From assembly GCA_028066595.1 (NCBI GenBank), contig JALCBJ010000035.1, forward strand, positions 1-63,043: a stretch of DNA of 63,043 bases, written 5' to 3'. Source of the DNA: Thermoanaerobaculia bacterium. GTDB taxonomy: Bacteria; Acidobacteriota; Thermoanaerobaculia; Multivoradales; J023. Positions within the stretch are counted from its first letter, which is position 1. Each line of letters opens with the position of its first letter. The notes under the pieces are model-generated. The model did no database searches. It saw only the letters and a list, made by a program, of their open reading frames with translations, and was not told the origin of the DNA. A program made the translations under genes and the position numbers. Positions 1 through 8,760 of this stretch are shown here, one piece after another.

Positions 1-1599
1 CTAGAGGTCAGGCCCTCGCCTCAGGCCGAGTGGCAGCCGATAGTGCTCGAGAACTCCGGCTTCGAGACCGGGGTGCCGTCGGACACTGAAGACGACTCGA
101 CTGACTCGGACCCTGGAGCCTCGAAGCCGATTCCAGGCTGGGGAAGCGGCGGCAGCGGATATTCCTGCGCCGCTACCAGCGAGTCGGCTGCCGAAGGTGA
201 GCTCTCGCTCGTCGTGGCCTCGGCGCCGCTCGCTGGACCGGAGTCTCTGTTCGAGGCCCGCCCCGAGGCTGGAGAGACAGTTCAGAAGATGCTGGCCCGT
301 GAGCTGTGGGTACAGCTTCCGCTGGCCCTGCCGAGCCGCGACGGTCGCACGCTAGGGCCGCCAGACGCTCCGGACTTCGGGGAGCTGAAGGCACGGCTCG
401 CCAGTATCGACCCGAACGCTCTCGACGCCGACGACGAGTCTCTACGTCTTGCCGGTGTCATATTGGCCTGGAACGTCTTCCAACATTTCTACCCGTACTT
501 CGACGTCGTCGACGTCGATTGGGACCGGGTTCTGACCGAGGGCCTTCGGCGCGCCCTCGCCGACGCCGGCGGGAACGAGTTCCTCGACACCCTACGCTGG
601 GTCGTGTCGCAACTGCACGACGGTCATGGCTTCGTGGCCCACCCGGAGGCGGCGTTGCGCGGTGGTTTGCCGGTGGCTCTCGTGTCGGTAGACGGAAAGC
701 TGGTGGTCGAGGCGGTGGCCGGCGGCAACGAGGGCGCCGGGATCTGTGTCGAGCCCGGCGACATCCTCGAATCCCTCGATGACGAGAGCGCGACGGAGAG
801 ATTCGAAGCGGAGTGTCGACTCGCCTCGGGAACGCTGCAGTGGCGGACCGCCCGAACGTTGCGCATGTTCGGGCGCGGTGAGCCCGGTAGCCGGGTCCGG
901 CTAGGGCTCCGCCGCGGCGACGAGACGGTGCACTGCGAAGTCGAGCGCTCATCCGCCGCCGAAGCACCCTCCAACCGTCCGGAAGCTATCGCCTCACTCC
1001 GGCCCGACGTGATGTATGTAGATCTCGGTCGAGCACCTTTGGAGACGATTCAGGAGAGGATAGAGGAGCTCGCTGCGGCTCCGGGCGTGGTCTTCGATTT
1101 GCGTGGCTATCCCCGGGGCAATGACGAAGTCCTCTCTCATCTCTCGGACCAGGTGCTCCGGTCCGCTCATTGGCAAATCCCTCAACAGATCTATCCCGAC
1201 CAGGAGCGCCGCGTGGGATTCGACACGTCGGGCCGATGGCTGAAAGAACCTCGGCAGCCCCGCTTCCGAGGCGAGGTCGTCTTCCTCACCGACGGCCGAG
1301 CCATCAGCTACGCCGAGAGCGTGATGGGCATCGTCGAGCACTACCAGCTGGGAGAGATCGTCGGGTCGGCGACGGCAGGAGCCAACGGTAACGTGAACTC
1401 TTTCACGCTTCCGGGTGGCTACCGTCTGACGTTCACCGGCATGAGGGTCGTCAAACACGATGGCTCCCAGCATCACCTCGTGGGCATCCTACCCACGGTG
1501 CCCGCGGGGCCAACGCTCGAAGGCCTCCGTGCCGGTCGGGACGAGGTGCTGGAGCAGGGATTGGCGCTCATCGAAGCGCGGCTCGCGTCCGGCGACTGA
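1..1599 (+). CDS. S41-family peptidase, 5'-truncated by the window edge
   Basis: The reading frame is open from base 1, so the true start and probably a signal peptide lie outside the window; the first in-frame GTG at 43 is unlikely to be the start. The N-terminal ~60 codons (N-S-G-F-E-T-G ... P-G-W) look like a small carbohydrate-binding-type beta-sandwich. Next comes an S41 N-terminal helical region (FQHFYPYFD, LHDGHG), a PDZ-like stretch, and the C-terminal catalytic fold with I-S-Y-A-E (Ser codon at 1306, equivalent to the S-x-A-E serine) and GSATAGANGN. S41 enzymes cut unfolded or C-terminally tagged proteins, usually in the periplasm. It converges on the DUF1501 gene, 91 bp away. The family is clear; the substrate cannot be read from the sequence. 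Confidence 0.85.
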   Translation, partial: LEVRPSPQAEWQPIVLENSGFETGVPSDTEDDSTDSDPGASKPIPGWGSGGSGYSCAATSESAAEGELSLVVASAPLAGPESLFEARPEAGETVQKMLARELWVQLPLALPSRDGRTLGPPDAPDFGELKARLASIDPNALDADDESLRLAGVILAWNVFQHFYPYFDVVDVDWDRVLTEGLRRALADAGGNEFLDTLRWVVSQLHDGHGFVAHPEAALRGGLPVALVSVDGKLVVEAVAGGNEGAGICVEPGDILESLDDESATERFEAECRLASGTLQWRTARTLRMFGRGEPGSRVRLGLRRGDETVHCEVERSSAAEAPSNRPEAIASLRPDVMYVDLGRAPLETIQERIEELAAAPGVVFDLRGYPRGNDEVLSHLSDQVLRSAHWQIPQQIYPDQERRVGFDTSGRWLKEPRQPRFRGEVVFLTDGRAISYAESVMGIVEHYQLGEIVGSATAGANGNVNSFTLPGGYRLTFTGMRVVKHDGSQHHLVGILPTVPAGPTLEGLRAGRDEVLEQGLALIEARLASGD

Positions 1600-1690
1600 A
1601 TCCGTCGAGTCTCGACCGCCGTGCGGCCAGCCGCCTCACGGTCGGTCGAGACTGTGGCCCTGTCTCTAACGATGGGTCCAGGGCCGAATC

Positions 1691-3079
1691 TCAGCCACCC
1701 GAAGAGGCTGACCAAGCTCCCAGGCCACCGCTCTCGAAGTTGTCGGCGAAGATACCGCCCGGTCCCAGGGGCGTCAGGTCGGTTCCCTGGACGACTCCGA
1801 GGGGTTGATAGCCCTGGTAGCTCGGGAAGACGTCACCGATGTAGGGATTGGCGGTTCGGCGAATCAAGATCTCGGAGAGCACCCGCCGATAGTCGGTCGT
1901 CACCTCCAGATCGGCGCCGTCGAAAAGCTGCCCGTTGGCCAAGCCCGGCCAGACACCGTGGACGCCGCCCGTGGCGTTACCCGACATCACCATCATCATG
2001 CAGCCGTGGCCGTGATCTGATCCCCGATCAGCGTTCTGGCGCAGCCTGCGACCGAACTCGCTGTTGACCACCACCGTGACTCGATCGACGTAGTTCGAAG
2101 CACCCGCACCATCGAGATCGGTGTAGAAAGCTGCCAGTCCGCGCGCCAGCTCTTGGAGATGGGCCGAGAAATATCCGCCACCATCGTCGCCCTGGCCGTT
2201 GTGTGTATCCCAACCGCCGAAGTCCACGGTCGCTACCTGCAGCCCGAGATCGAGTTTGATCATGCGGGCGATCGTCTGCAGATGCGACCCCAAGCTGCCG
2301 CCTGGATAGATAGCGCCGTTGGCCGGCTCGTAGTCGCCACCGGCGTGTAGCTCGATGATGTCGATGGTGTCGAGCGCCTCGGAGCCCGAGGTGTGCAGCC
2401 AGGTGTTACCTCCGTTGGCGGCACCATACAGATTGCGTAGGGCCACCCGCCAGGCATCGCGCCACTGCCAAGGTCCCACATTGAGGCTGAAGCTGCCCGG
2501 ACTGCTCATGTTCACCGAATCGAGCCTGCCGCGGAGCGATGTCGGCGTCATGTTGCCGGCGGCCAACGACAACATGGTTGGATCGGGCGGTAGGTCCACG
2601 GTCTGCAGGTGCCGGGTGAGCCAACCGGTTGAAGTAGAGGTCGTGCCCGGCGTGCCCAACTCCATATATGCCATGGAATCGAAGTGGCTACGATTGCTCG
2701 TATGCATTCCTGTGCCTACTACGAGGGAGACCTTCCCGCCCTGGTACAAGTCCCACAGTGTCGCTGGCGGCACCTCGCCCGACGGGAAGGCATCGATGGC
2801 GCGGTGGATTCCCAGCCCGCCGCCCAACGGCAACGCCGAGCTCGCGCCGCTGACCGGGACGGCGATGTCCGGGCGGGCCGCTTCGTAGTGCCCACGATCG
2901 GCACCGGCCGTGGGCATGATCAGATTCAGTCCGTCTATACCACCACGCAAGAAAATGGAGACAATGACGTCCCGCGACGTGTCGCCCGGCGCTCCGAACG
3001 CGAGCGTGTTGACGTTGGCCCCCGCATACGCTGCGACCGCGGCGGAGCACCCCGTGACGAAACCTCGGCGTGTGGTCAT
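1691..3079 (-). CDS. DUF1501 family Tat-exported protein with C-terminal FESG motif
   Basis: The 462-aa product starts with a twin-arginine signal (T-T-R-R-G-F-V-T-G, then an Ala-rich hydrophobic stretch to about residue 30). The body has DUF1501 hallmarks: FLRGGIDGLN near residue 44, GMHTSNRSHFDSM near 123, GGWDTHNGQG and the SEFGR element. DUF1501 belongs to the alkaline phosphatase/sulfatase-like superfamily; its reaction is not established. The last ~20 residues carry F-A-D-N-F-E-S-G...W-S, unusual for this family and matched by the sugar dehydrogenase at 34599-36047. It lies 150 bp downstream of a DUF1800 gene on the same strand, the usual DUF1800-DUF1501 pairing, so the two probably act together outside the membrane. 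Confidence 0.88.
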   Translation of the reverse strand: MTTRRGFVTGCSAAVAAYAGANVNTLAFGAPGDTSRDVIVSIFLRGGIDGLNLIMPTAGADRGHYEAARPDIAVPVSGASSALPLGGGLGIHRAIDAFPSGEVPPATLWDLYQGGKVSLVVGTGMHTSNRSHFDSMAYMELGTPGTTSTSTGWLTRHLQTVDLPPDPTMLSLAAGNMTPTSLRGRLDSVNMSSPGSFSLNVGPWQWRDAWRVALRNLYGAANGGNTWLHTSGSEALDTIDIIELHAGGDYEPANGAIYPGGSLGSHLQTIARMIKLDLGLQVATVDFGGWDTHNGQGDDGGGYFSAHLQELARGLAAFYTDLDGAGASNYVDRVTVVVNSEFGRRLRQNADRGSDHGHGCMMMVMSGNATGGVHGVWPGLANGQLFDGADLEVTTDYRRVLSEILIRRTANPYIGDVFPSYQGYQPLGVVQGTDLTPLGPGGIFADNFESGGLGAWSASSGG

Positions 3080-3229
3080 CTTCTACTCCTTCTTCGTATC
3101 TTCAGTAGCGACAGGAATCTCAGTGGTTTAGTTGCCTCCGACAGTCGCCCGGCGGAAGAGCGAGCGCGGAGGCAGGCCGCCGGATACCGCACGGCGGATG
3201 ACGGCCAGCAGCGGGACACCGCTCGGTGA

Positions 3230-5050
3230 CTAGCGCCAGAGAAAGTCGGGCGACATGAAGATCAGTCCGATCATCGAGCGCAGACGATCCGCCGTATCTT
3301 CATCGTTCAAGTTGAGGTCCAGATCGGGGTTGATGCCCTGGGACATGAACTGCACGATCTGCAGACGGTCGATCATCTCCATCGGCCGTCCGAGAATCCG
3401 CTCCGTCCAGTAGTCCACGAGCTCGTTGGTGGACCGCGCCCAGCCCGGCGTCTGACCCAGAGCGTCGATGATGGGCTGGTCGTTGGCCTGCTCGGCATCG
3501 ATGAGATAGCCGCACAACCGCCAGCTCATGACCCGAGGGGTCATGCTCAGCCAGGGTGTCTTGTGATCCGGAAAGCCATTCGGCGCGTGCCAGTGAAACG
3601 GCTCGTTCCCGGTATCGTCGAACCGCCAGAGAAAACTGTTGACGGCCGAATCCTCCCGGGCAAACGACAGGTTGCCACCCGTTGCGCGGAACGCTGACAC
3701 CGCGATCTCGAAAGGCCGCTTGATCTTCTCGCCCCAGGTCGACTTGAACTCCGGCGCCAGCAAGATGTGGCGTACCACCTGCGCCAGCTGATCGGAGGCC
3801 TGCCACTCGTCGGTGAAGAGCTGAGCGGCGGAGTCGATCAGGCTTTGAGGCGGGTCGTCGGAGATCAGCCGACGGCAGAGCTTGGTCGCGATGTGTTGTC
3901 CCGTGGCAGGGTGGGCCGCCAGCGCATCGAGGACATCGTGACCGTCTTTCATGTCGGCTTGGTCCTGGGGTAGGAACACACCCAGAACCTGCTTCTGGAA
4001 GCGATCGTGCCAGGTCGGACGGTAGTGGAAAAGGCCGGTGTCGCCGTCGCCTTCTGGGCCGTAGCTGAAGCTCCAGCCGGTGAACGCACGTGTGGCCTCG
4101 AAGACGTCGGCGTCGACGTAGCCGACGGGCACGCCGTTTCCGTCCGTCGGTACGCTCGATTGCTGCTGGATACCGAGATACGCAGCGGCACCCAGCGTGT
4201 GGAGCTCGAAGAGCTCGCGACAGAAATTCTCGTTCGGCCCGGCGTTGGAGCTCGTATAGTTGTCGAGGTAGTAGAGCATGGCGGGACTCTTGGTCACGCC
4301 TTCCAGCAGGACGCGGAAGTTGCCCAGTGCCTCGGAGCGAATCACTTCGTCGAGATGTGGGAAGGTCGTCCGCACGACCGACGAATCGTCGATGAAGACG
4401 TTGAAGTGATCGTGCCAGAAGTCGGTCAGCAACTCGAGAAGCTGCTTGCGGCTGTAGATGGCGCGCAAGAACTTGAGACGGATCGCCTCGTCGCGCACCA
4501 GGCTGCTGCTGGTGTTGCCGCTCGGCGCGTTGTCGTTCTCGTACCAGCTCCACAGCCGTGCCAGGTACGCATCGAGTGAAAGGCCGGGATTCGTCGACTC
4601 GTAGCCTGCTGCTGCTAATCGCGCCGTGAAGTCTGTATCGACGATCGACGCCGGGTCGAGCTGCTGGTCGACATAGGCCAGCAGCCGCGCTTCGGCCGAG
4701 GAACCCAACGCTTGAAACGCGGTGAAGTCGGCCGGTCTCGGCCCGAAGCCCATGCGATTGAGTGCGATCACCGCTACGAGCGGCAGGGCCGGTTCACCGA
4801 CCTTGCCCGGCACCTGTAGCGGACGCATCGTCCGTGAGCCCGACGCCGCGGAAGCGGCCGGTGCGCCAGCCATCGCACCGACCGCCCCACCACCCGCTCC
4901 AACGACCCCCAGGGCTCCTAGGAAGGATCTTCGATCCATTCCTCGCTCCGGCCCTGGCCGGTCGTCTGGTCTGGTCTCGTCTCCGCGTCGGTCGCCCGCG
5001 CTGGCTGGTGACGCGTCGTCGTGGACAAGCTGCATACCCTGAGCGGACAT
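3230..5050 (-). CDS. DUF1800 family Tat-exported protein
   Basis: A 606-aa protein. An ATG at 5050 is chosen because GGGAGG lies 6 nt upstream; the frame stays open further upstream, but that part is AT-rich and Phe-rich and does not look coding. A Tat motif (M-D-R-R-S-F-L-G) begins about 37 residues after this start, so an internal start there is possible but its ribosome site is badly spaced. DUF1800 signatures include LNRMGFGPRP, a DFWHDHFNV segment, NENFCRELFELHTLG, FTGWSF, and WHAPNGFPDHKTPW near the C-terminus. The biochemical function is unknown. DUF1800 and DUF1501 proteins are typically adjacent and co-exported, as here. No membrane segment apart from the signal. Confidence 0.87.
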   Translation of the reverse strand: MSAQGMQLVHDDASPASAGDRRGDETRPDDRPGPERGMDRRSFLGALGVVGAGGGAVGAMAGAPAASAASGSRTMRPLQVPGKVGEPALPLVAVIALNRMGFGPRPADFTAFQALGSSAEARLLAYVDQQLDPASIVDTDFTARLAAAGYESTNPGLSLDAYLARLWSWYENDNAPSGNTSSSLVRDEAIRLKFLRAIYSRKQLLELLTDFWHDHFNVFIDDSSVVRTTFPHLDEVIRSEALGNFRVLLEGVTKSPAMLYYLDNYTSSNAGPNENFCRELFELHTLGAAAYLGIQQQSSVPTDGNGVPVGYVDADVFEATRAFTGWSFSYGPEGDGDTGLFHYRPTWHDRFQKQVLGVFLPQDQADMKDGHDVLDALAAHPATGQHIATKLCRRLISDDPPQSLIDSAAQLFTDEWQASDQLAQVVRHILLAPEFKSTWGEKIKRPFEIAVSAFRATGGNLSFAREDSAVNSFLWRFDDTGNEPFHWHAPNGFPDHKTPWLSMTPRVMSWRLCGYLIDAEQANDQPIIDALGQTPGWARSTNELVDYWTERILGRPMEMIDRLQIVQFMSQGINPDLDLNLNDEDTADRLRSMIGLIFMSPDFLWR

Positions 5051-5241
5051 GGCTCCCTCCCTACTCGGTTCGAGAAAACTCAGTGTGGTTGGGTGACTAA
5101 AAAAGAAGAAATCAACGTGGAACTCGCAGATGCGCATATTGACGTATCTCTATAGAGAAAAGCAAGGGAACAATCCTCTGACAGCTACCGTCCCCCGGAC
5201 GTCCACACAGCTGATCTGACTACACCAGAATCGGTCTGGGG
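5051..5241. other. Non-coding upstream region of the DUF1800 gene
   Basis: This stretch is noticeably more AT-rich at 5095-5180 than the surroundings (runs of A near 5099-5112 and 5157-5170). It would carry the promoter of the minus-strand DUF1800-DUF1501 unit. I could not fix a -35/-10 pair with confidence, and no conserved ORF is present. Confidence 0.4.
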
Positions 5242-5609
5242 GCGGCCGTCACGCCTGTCTGCGCGCGCCCTTCGAAACTCGCCGAAGCATCGTCCAGGAA
5301 CCGCGGCGACTTCGTTGACTGCGGCGTACGGAGGCCCGGCTCGCTCCTCAGCTCAGACAGTCTCGGCCGTGCTCGTTCAGGCGTGACTCTCGAAAGCGGT
5401 GTTCTAGATGCGACCAGATTGCACCAGTAGGCTCCGAAGCGGCCGTCACGCCTGTCTGCGCGCGCCCTTCGAAACTCGCCGAAGCATCGTCCAGGAACCG
5501 CGGCGACTTCGTTGACTGCGGCGTACGGAGGCCCGGCTCGCTCCTCAGCTCAGACAGTCTCGGCCGTGCTCGTTCAGGCGTGACTCTCGAAAGCGGTGTT
5601 CTAGATGCG
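5242..5609. repeat. Two identical 171-bp direct repeats, period 197 bp
   Basis: Bases 5242-5412 and 5439-5609 are identical over all 171 positions by direct comparison. The 26-bp spacer (5413-5438) partly resembles the bases before copy 1 (C-A-C-C-A-G blocks) and the bases just after copy 2 (...gactagttggtgctag), so the ancestral unit was probably about 197 bp. The array ends 2 bp before the stop codon of the LON-domain gene. No conserved ORF spans the unit. Inside are short dyads around TTCGAA and a GC-rich block. It could be a recent tandem duplication, a multi-copy intergenic repeat family, or structured RNA. Identity across both copies argues for recent duplication or gene conversion. Confidence 0.9.
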
Positions 5610-5611
5610 GA

Positions 5612-6304
5612 CTAGTTGGTGCTAGGAGCGTCGCCGCTCGGCTCCATCCCCATCTCCAGGAGGAGGAGCAACATCTCTTGACGAGCAGGCAAGTCGGGAG
5701 CCTCCAGTAGTGCCTGCTTCTCCGCCGGTTGGAAGGGCAACGCCATGGCCAGACCATTCAGCAGGTCGACACCGCTGACTTCACGCAGTGGATCCATCTC
5801 GATCTCCAGACTCTGGCGGTCGCCGAAACGGCGGAGCGCATCGAGGAGTGGTTCGGGCGAAACAGACTCCGGCGCCTGCGTGGCCATCGACTCGTCGCGC
5901 GACTGAAAGTCGTCGTAACAAGCCCGCACCCGCCGATAGCCTCGCACGGTCTCGACCTCCTCTTCGACACGGAACCGGCACCAACCTTCCAGTAGGACGA
6001 CAAAGCGCTCGTTCGGCAGTTCTTCGTGGTGCGCCACGAGGCCTACACAACCCACCGGGTAGATCTCCGGCGACTCGGTCTCCGATGCTCCCTGGTTGTC
6101 GGCTGGGTCGGCAGCGACCGGTTGAACGAGTCCCATGCAGCGATCACCGGCCAGCACGTCGTCGAGTAGATTGCAGTAGCGCGGCTCGAAGATGTAGAGC
6201 GGCAACCTTCCTCCCGGCAGCAAGAGAACGCCGGTGAGGGGAAAAATGGGAAGAATCCGAGGAGGGGCGTCCGGACGCTCGATCGAGTCGGTGGGTTCGG
6301 TCAC
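5612..6304 (-). CDS. LON peptidase N-terminal (substrate-binding) domain protein
   Basis: A 230-aa stand-alone LON substrate-binding (LAN/PUA-like) protein without AAA or protease domains. The start of the mature fold is diagnostic: LPIFPLTGVLLLPGG, then LPLYIFEPRY, followed by the VGCVGLVAHHE strand region. Such single-domain proteins bind polypeptides; the cellular role is not established, though protein quality control is usually assumed. It overlaps the upstream CinA-type gene by 4 bp (ATGA), so the two are translationally coupled. The 171-bp repeats begin right after its stop codon. Confidence 0.87.
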   Translation of the reverse strand: MTEPTDSIERPDAPPRILPIFPLTGVLLLPGGRLPLYIFEPRYCNLLDDVLAGDRCMGLVQPVAADPADNQGASETESPEIYPVGCVGLVAHHEELPNERFVVLLEGWCRFRVEEEVETVRGYRRVRACYDDFQSRDESMATQAPESVSPEPLLDALRRFGDRQSLEIEMDPLREVSGVDLLNGLAMALPFQPAEKQALLEAPDLPARQEMLLLLLEMGMEPSGDAPSTN

Positions 6305-7068
6305 GAGGTTTCTTCCTCGGCCGTGGCCGGATCACCGACACCGACCACCTGATCGGACGGTAAGCCGGCGGTGAAGGCTGCGGCCGCTCCTTCCACTTCC
6401 CTGCCGTCGAGGCCGTCGAACGTGACCGTCACTCGCACCGGACCGTCTCCCCACCGGGGATAGCTGCCGATCCGCACGCCTGGGAAACTCTTCTCCAGAT
6501 CTTCGAGGAGAAGGGCGATGGCACCTTCGTCGCTCGCAGTGTCGACGGCGCGGCTGACGAACGGAGTATCTTGGCCGAGATGCTCTCGAAGAAGCGGCAT
6601 CTTCCGCTCGAAGACCTCCGGTAGGCCCGGCAGGACGAAGACGTTGTCCATCCTCACGGTAGGCCAACGCACCGCCTCTGCACTCACCAAAGAGGCACCC
6701 ACTGGCACGTCGGCCATACGCAGGTGTTCTTCGGTGAGACCGTTGCCGAAATACTCCCGCAACAAAGACGCGAGAGCCTCTCTGCGCTCCAGGGTCGTAT
6801 CGAAGGCCGCTGCGACGGCACGCATCGTCACATCGTCGTGCGTCGGACCTACACCTCCGCTGGTGAAGACCAGGTCGTGCGTCGAGCGTAGCGAATCGAG
6901 GTCCGTGACGATGACAGGCACCTCGTCGCTGCAGATCACAACCCGCCGGAGCTCGATGCCGAGGCCGAACAGCTCCCGGGCCAGCACCGGTATGTTTCGG
7001 TCCTGGATCTTGCCTGTCAGCAGTTCGTTGCCGATAATCAGCGCGGCAGCGGTACGTGGTCGTCCCAT
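6301..7068 (-). CDS. CinA-type MoaB/Mog-fold molybdopterin-binding domain protein
   Basis: A 255-aa protein with the MoCF/MoaB fold found at the N-terminus of CinA: A-A-A-L-I-I-G-N-E-L-L-T-G near residue 8, V-F-T-S-G-G-V-G-P-T-H-D-D near 67, then a VLPGLPEVFERK segment. The C-terminal nicotinamide-nucleotide deamidase domain of full CinA (~400 aa) is absent, so this is the short form. Short forms are annotated as competence/damage-inducible CinA-like proteins, and family members have ADP-ribose pyrophosphatase activity; which activity applies here is uncertain. It is the first gene of a two-gene unit, overlapping the LON-domain gene by 4 bp. Confidence 0.87.
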   Translation of the reverse strand: MGRPRTAAALIIGNELLTGKIQDRNIPVLARELFGLGIELRRVVICSDEVPVIVTDLDSLRSTHDLVFTSGGVGPTHDDVTMRAVAAAFDTTLERREALASLLREYFGNGLTEEHLRMADVPVGASLVSAEAVRWPTVRMDNVFVLPGLPEVFERKMPLLREHLGQDTPFVSRAVDTASDEGAIALLLEDLEKSFPGVRIGSYPRWGDGPVRVTVTFDGLDGREVEGAAAAFTAGLPSDQVVGVGDPATAEEETS

Positions 7069-7434
7069 GGGCGTCGGCTTGAAGGCTCCGCGAGCCAGAA
7101 GTTCAAGGTATCAGATCGGATCGGCCCACATGTCAGTATCGGGATGGAACCACCGCGAGAAAGCCTCGAGCGACCTGGCCGAGATGGCGTATGGCGACCG
7201 GATCTCCAACGCAAGACGGCAGATTCCCTATTCGGACCGCCTGGCCCTGATCCGCCGCCTCCGATCCCAAGAGTCTGTCCTCGGCAACCCATGTCATTGC
7301 ACCATCGGTGCCATTCGCGACAGACGCCGGCTGGACGCACTCCGGCTCCGATGGAACCCACGTCCTCTCCGCCGGGTCGAACCTACGACCGGTATCTGCC
7401 GTGTCATGACCTCAGTATCCACTCTGGAGGTGCC
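7069..7434. other. Divergent intergenic region between the CinA-type and lipoprotein genes
   Basis: 366 bp separates the minus-strand CinA-type gene from the plus-strand lipoprotein gene. The lipoprotein frame stays open back to 7144, but this part has unrelated composition (Pro/Arg-rich translation) and lacks a signal sequence, so I treat it as non-coding. GGAGG at 7426-7430 is the ribosome site for the lipoprotein. Both promoters should be here; I cannot place them reliably. Confidence 0.45.
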
Positions 7435-8742
7435 ATGCATCAGCGCTCTTCGTCCGTAGCTCGAGTCAGCTCATCCCTCTCCGATCACTTCGCTCCAGTC
7501 AGGATTTCGATTCTACTCGTCGCGATCCTGGGGGCGGGTTGCGAGAAACAACCTCTCCCGGTCGGCGCGCTGCTTCCCCTGAGCGGGGACGATGCGGCCG
7601 TCGGCCAGTCGACCCGGCAAGGGATGGAACTTGCCCAGGAAGAGTTACAAAAAGAAGGTCGGGCGACCGGCTTCGTTCTCCAGTTCGAAGATACGGAATC
7701 GAAAGCCGACGTGGCACGGCAGCGCTACGAGGATCTGCTGAACAGTCGGGCGGTGATGACCGTGGGAGGGATTACTCCTGAAGAGGCACAAGTCCTCGCA
7801 CCACGAGCCGAAGAGAGGGAACGGGTGGTTCTCTCACCCTCCGCACACGACCAGCAGCTCGCTGCGAACCACCGTTTTTTCTACCGCCTCGCTCCCTCGG
7901 CAGCGGTGACCGGTACGACGATCGCGACGTTCGCTTCCAAAGATCTGACGCTCGACTCCATGGTCGTGGTCGCCGAGTCGAAGATCCAGGGCGATCTCTT
8001 CGAAGAGGGGCTGGGAAGTACCTTCGATCGCCACGGCGGCGAGGTGCTGGGCCGATTCGACCTCGACGAGGCCGAAGTCAGCTGGGCTTTGGAGGAGATC
8101 GGGCGAATGAGACCCGACGCGATCATGCTGGCGGGCTGGGGTGGTTGGCTTGCGGAAATGGTCACGACTCTGCGGGACGCAGGCTACCGAGGAAAGATCT
8201 TCGCGCCGGAGAGCTTTGCAGCAGCAGCCGTTCGAGAGGCGGCAGGAACCGACGCCCGCGGCGTCTTGGTGGCCGCCAGTCCTTTCGAGACGAGCGCCGA
8301 GGATCCGGAAACCCAAGCCTTCGTCGAAGCCTACCGTTCCCGCTACGGATCGGATCCAGATGTCTTCGCCGCAGCCGGTTGGGACACTGTGTTGGTTCTC
8401 GACGCGGCACTCACGGGCCGCCCGAACCTGCCGGGCGAGGTACGCCAGTGGCTGCGGGACGACGTGAAAGATCTCGAGGGGATGATCGGCCACCTACAAT
8501 TCAACGAGACGGGCGCTGCGACCAAGTACCCACGGATCTACAGCGTCAAAGACGATCTTACGCTCCAGGACCACGGGCGCTGGCTAGAGGAAGAGAAGCA
8601 GCGCATCGCGGAAAAGAGGCGGCGCCTCGAGGAACAACGGCGACGACTGCTGGAGCAGATGTCGCAACCCGACGATGCCGATCCCGACGAAGAGGACGCT
8701 GGCGAGAGCCAGAGCTCCGGACAGATCGCCTCGTCGGGCTAG
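7435..8742 (+). CDS. Leu/Ile/Val-type ABC substrate-binding lipoprotein with charged C-terminal helix
   Basis: A 435-aa periplasmic-binding protein of the type I branched-chain amino acid group (Peripla_BP_6). The ATG at 7435 is chosen because GGAGG lies 4 nt upstream and a lipoprotein signal follows directly (ISILLVAILGAGC, lipidated Cys at residue 36). The fold begins V-G-A-L-L-P-L-S-G-D-D-A, then G-Q-S-T-R-Q-G-M-E-L-A. The C-terminus adds about 50 residues not normal for the family: a Lys/Arg/Glu-rich helix (EEEKQRIAEKRRRLEE...) then an acidic Asp/Glu tail. No ABC permease or ATPase genes lie beside it, so it may work with distant transporters or as an outer-membrane-linked sensor or amidase activator (LpoA-like). 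The role is open. Confidence 0.83.
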   Translation: MHQRSSSVARVSSSLSDHFAPVRISILLVAILGAGCEKQPLPVGALLPLSGDDAAVGQSTRQGMELAQEELQKEGRATGFVLQFEDTESKADVARQRYEDLLNSRAVMTVGGITPEEAQVLAPRAEERERVVLSPSAHDQQLAANHRFFYRLAPSAAVTGTTIATFASKDLTLDSMVVVAESKIQGDLFEEGLGSTFDRHGGEVLGRFDLDEAEVSWALEEIGRMRPDAIMLAGWGGWLAEMVTTLRDAGYRGKIFAPESFAAAAVREAAGTDARGVLVAASPFETSAEDPETQAFVEAYRSRYGSDPDVFAAAGWDTVLVLDAALTGRPNLPGEVRQWLRDDVKDLEGMIGHLQFNETGAATKYPRIYSVKDDLTLQDHGRWLEEEKQRIAEKRRRLEEQRRRLLEQMSQPDDADPDEEDAGESQSSGQIASSG

Positions 8743-8760
8743 GTACTTCCCTGGCGGCCA

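Noticed and set aside
5242..5609. CRISPR or integron attC array
   Set aside because: The 171-bp repeats with a 26-bp spacer are far too long for CRISPR, there are no cas or integrase genes, and no attC-like core sites.
7144..7434. N-terminal extension of the binding lipoprotein
   Set aside because: It would bury the lipoprotein signal; the ATG at 7435 has GGAGG and a lipobox directly after.
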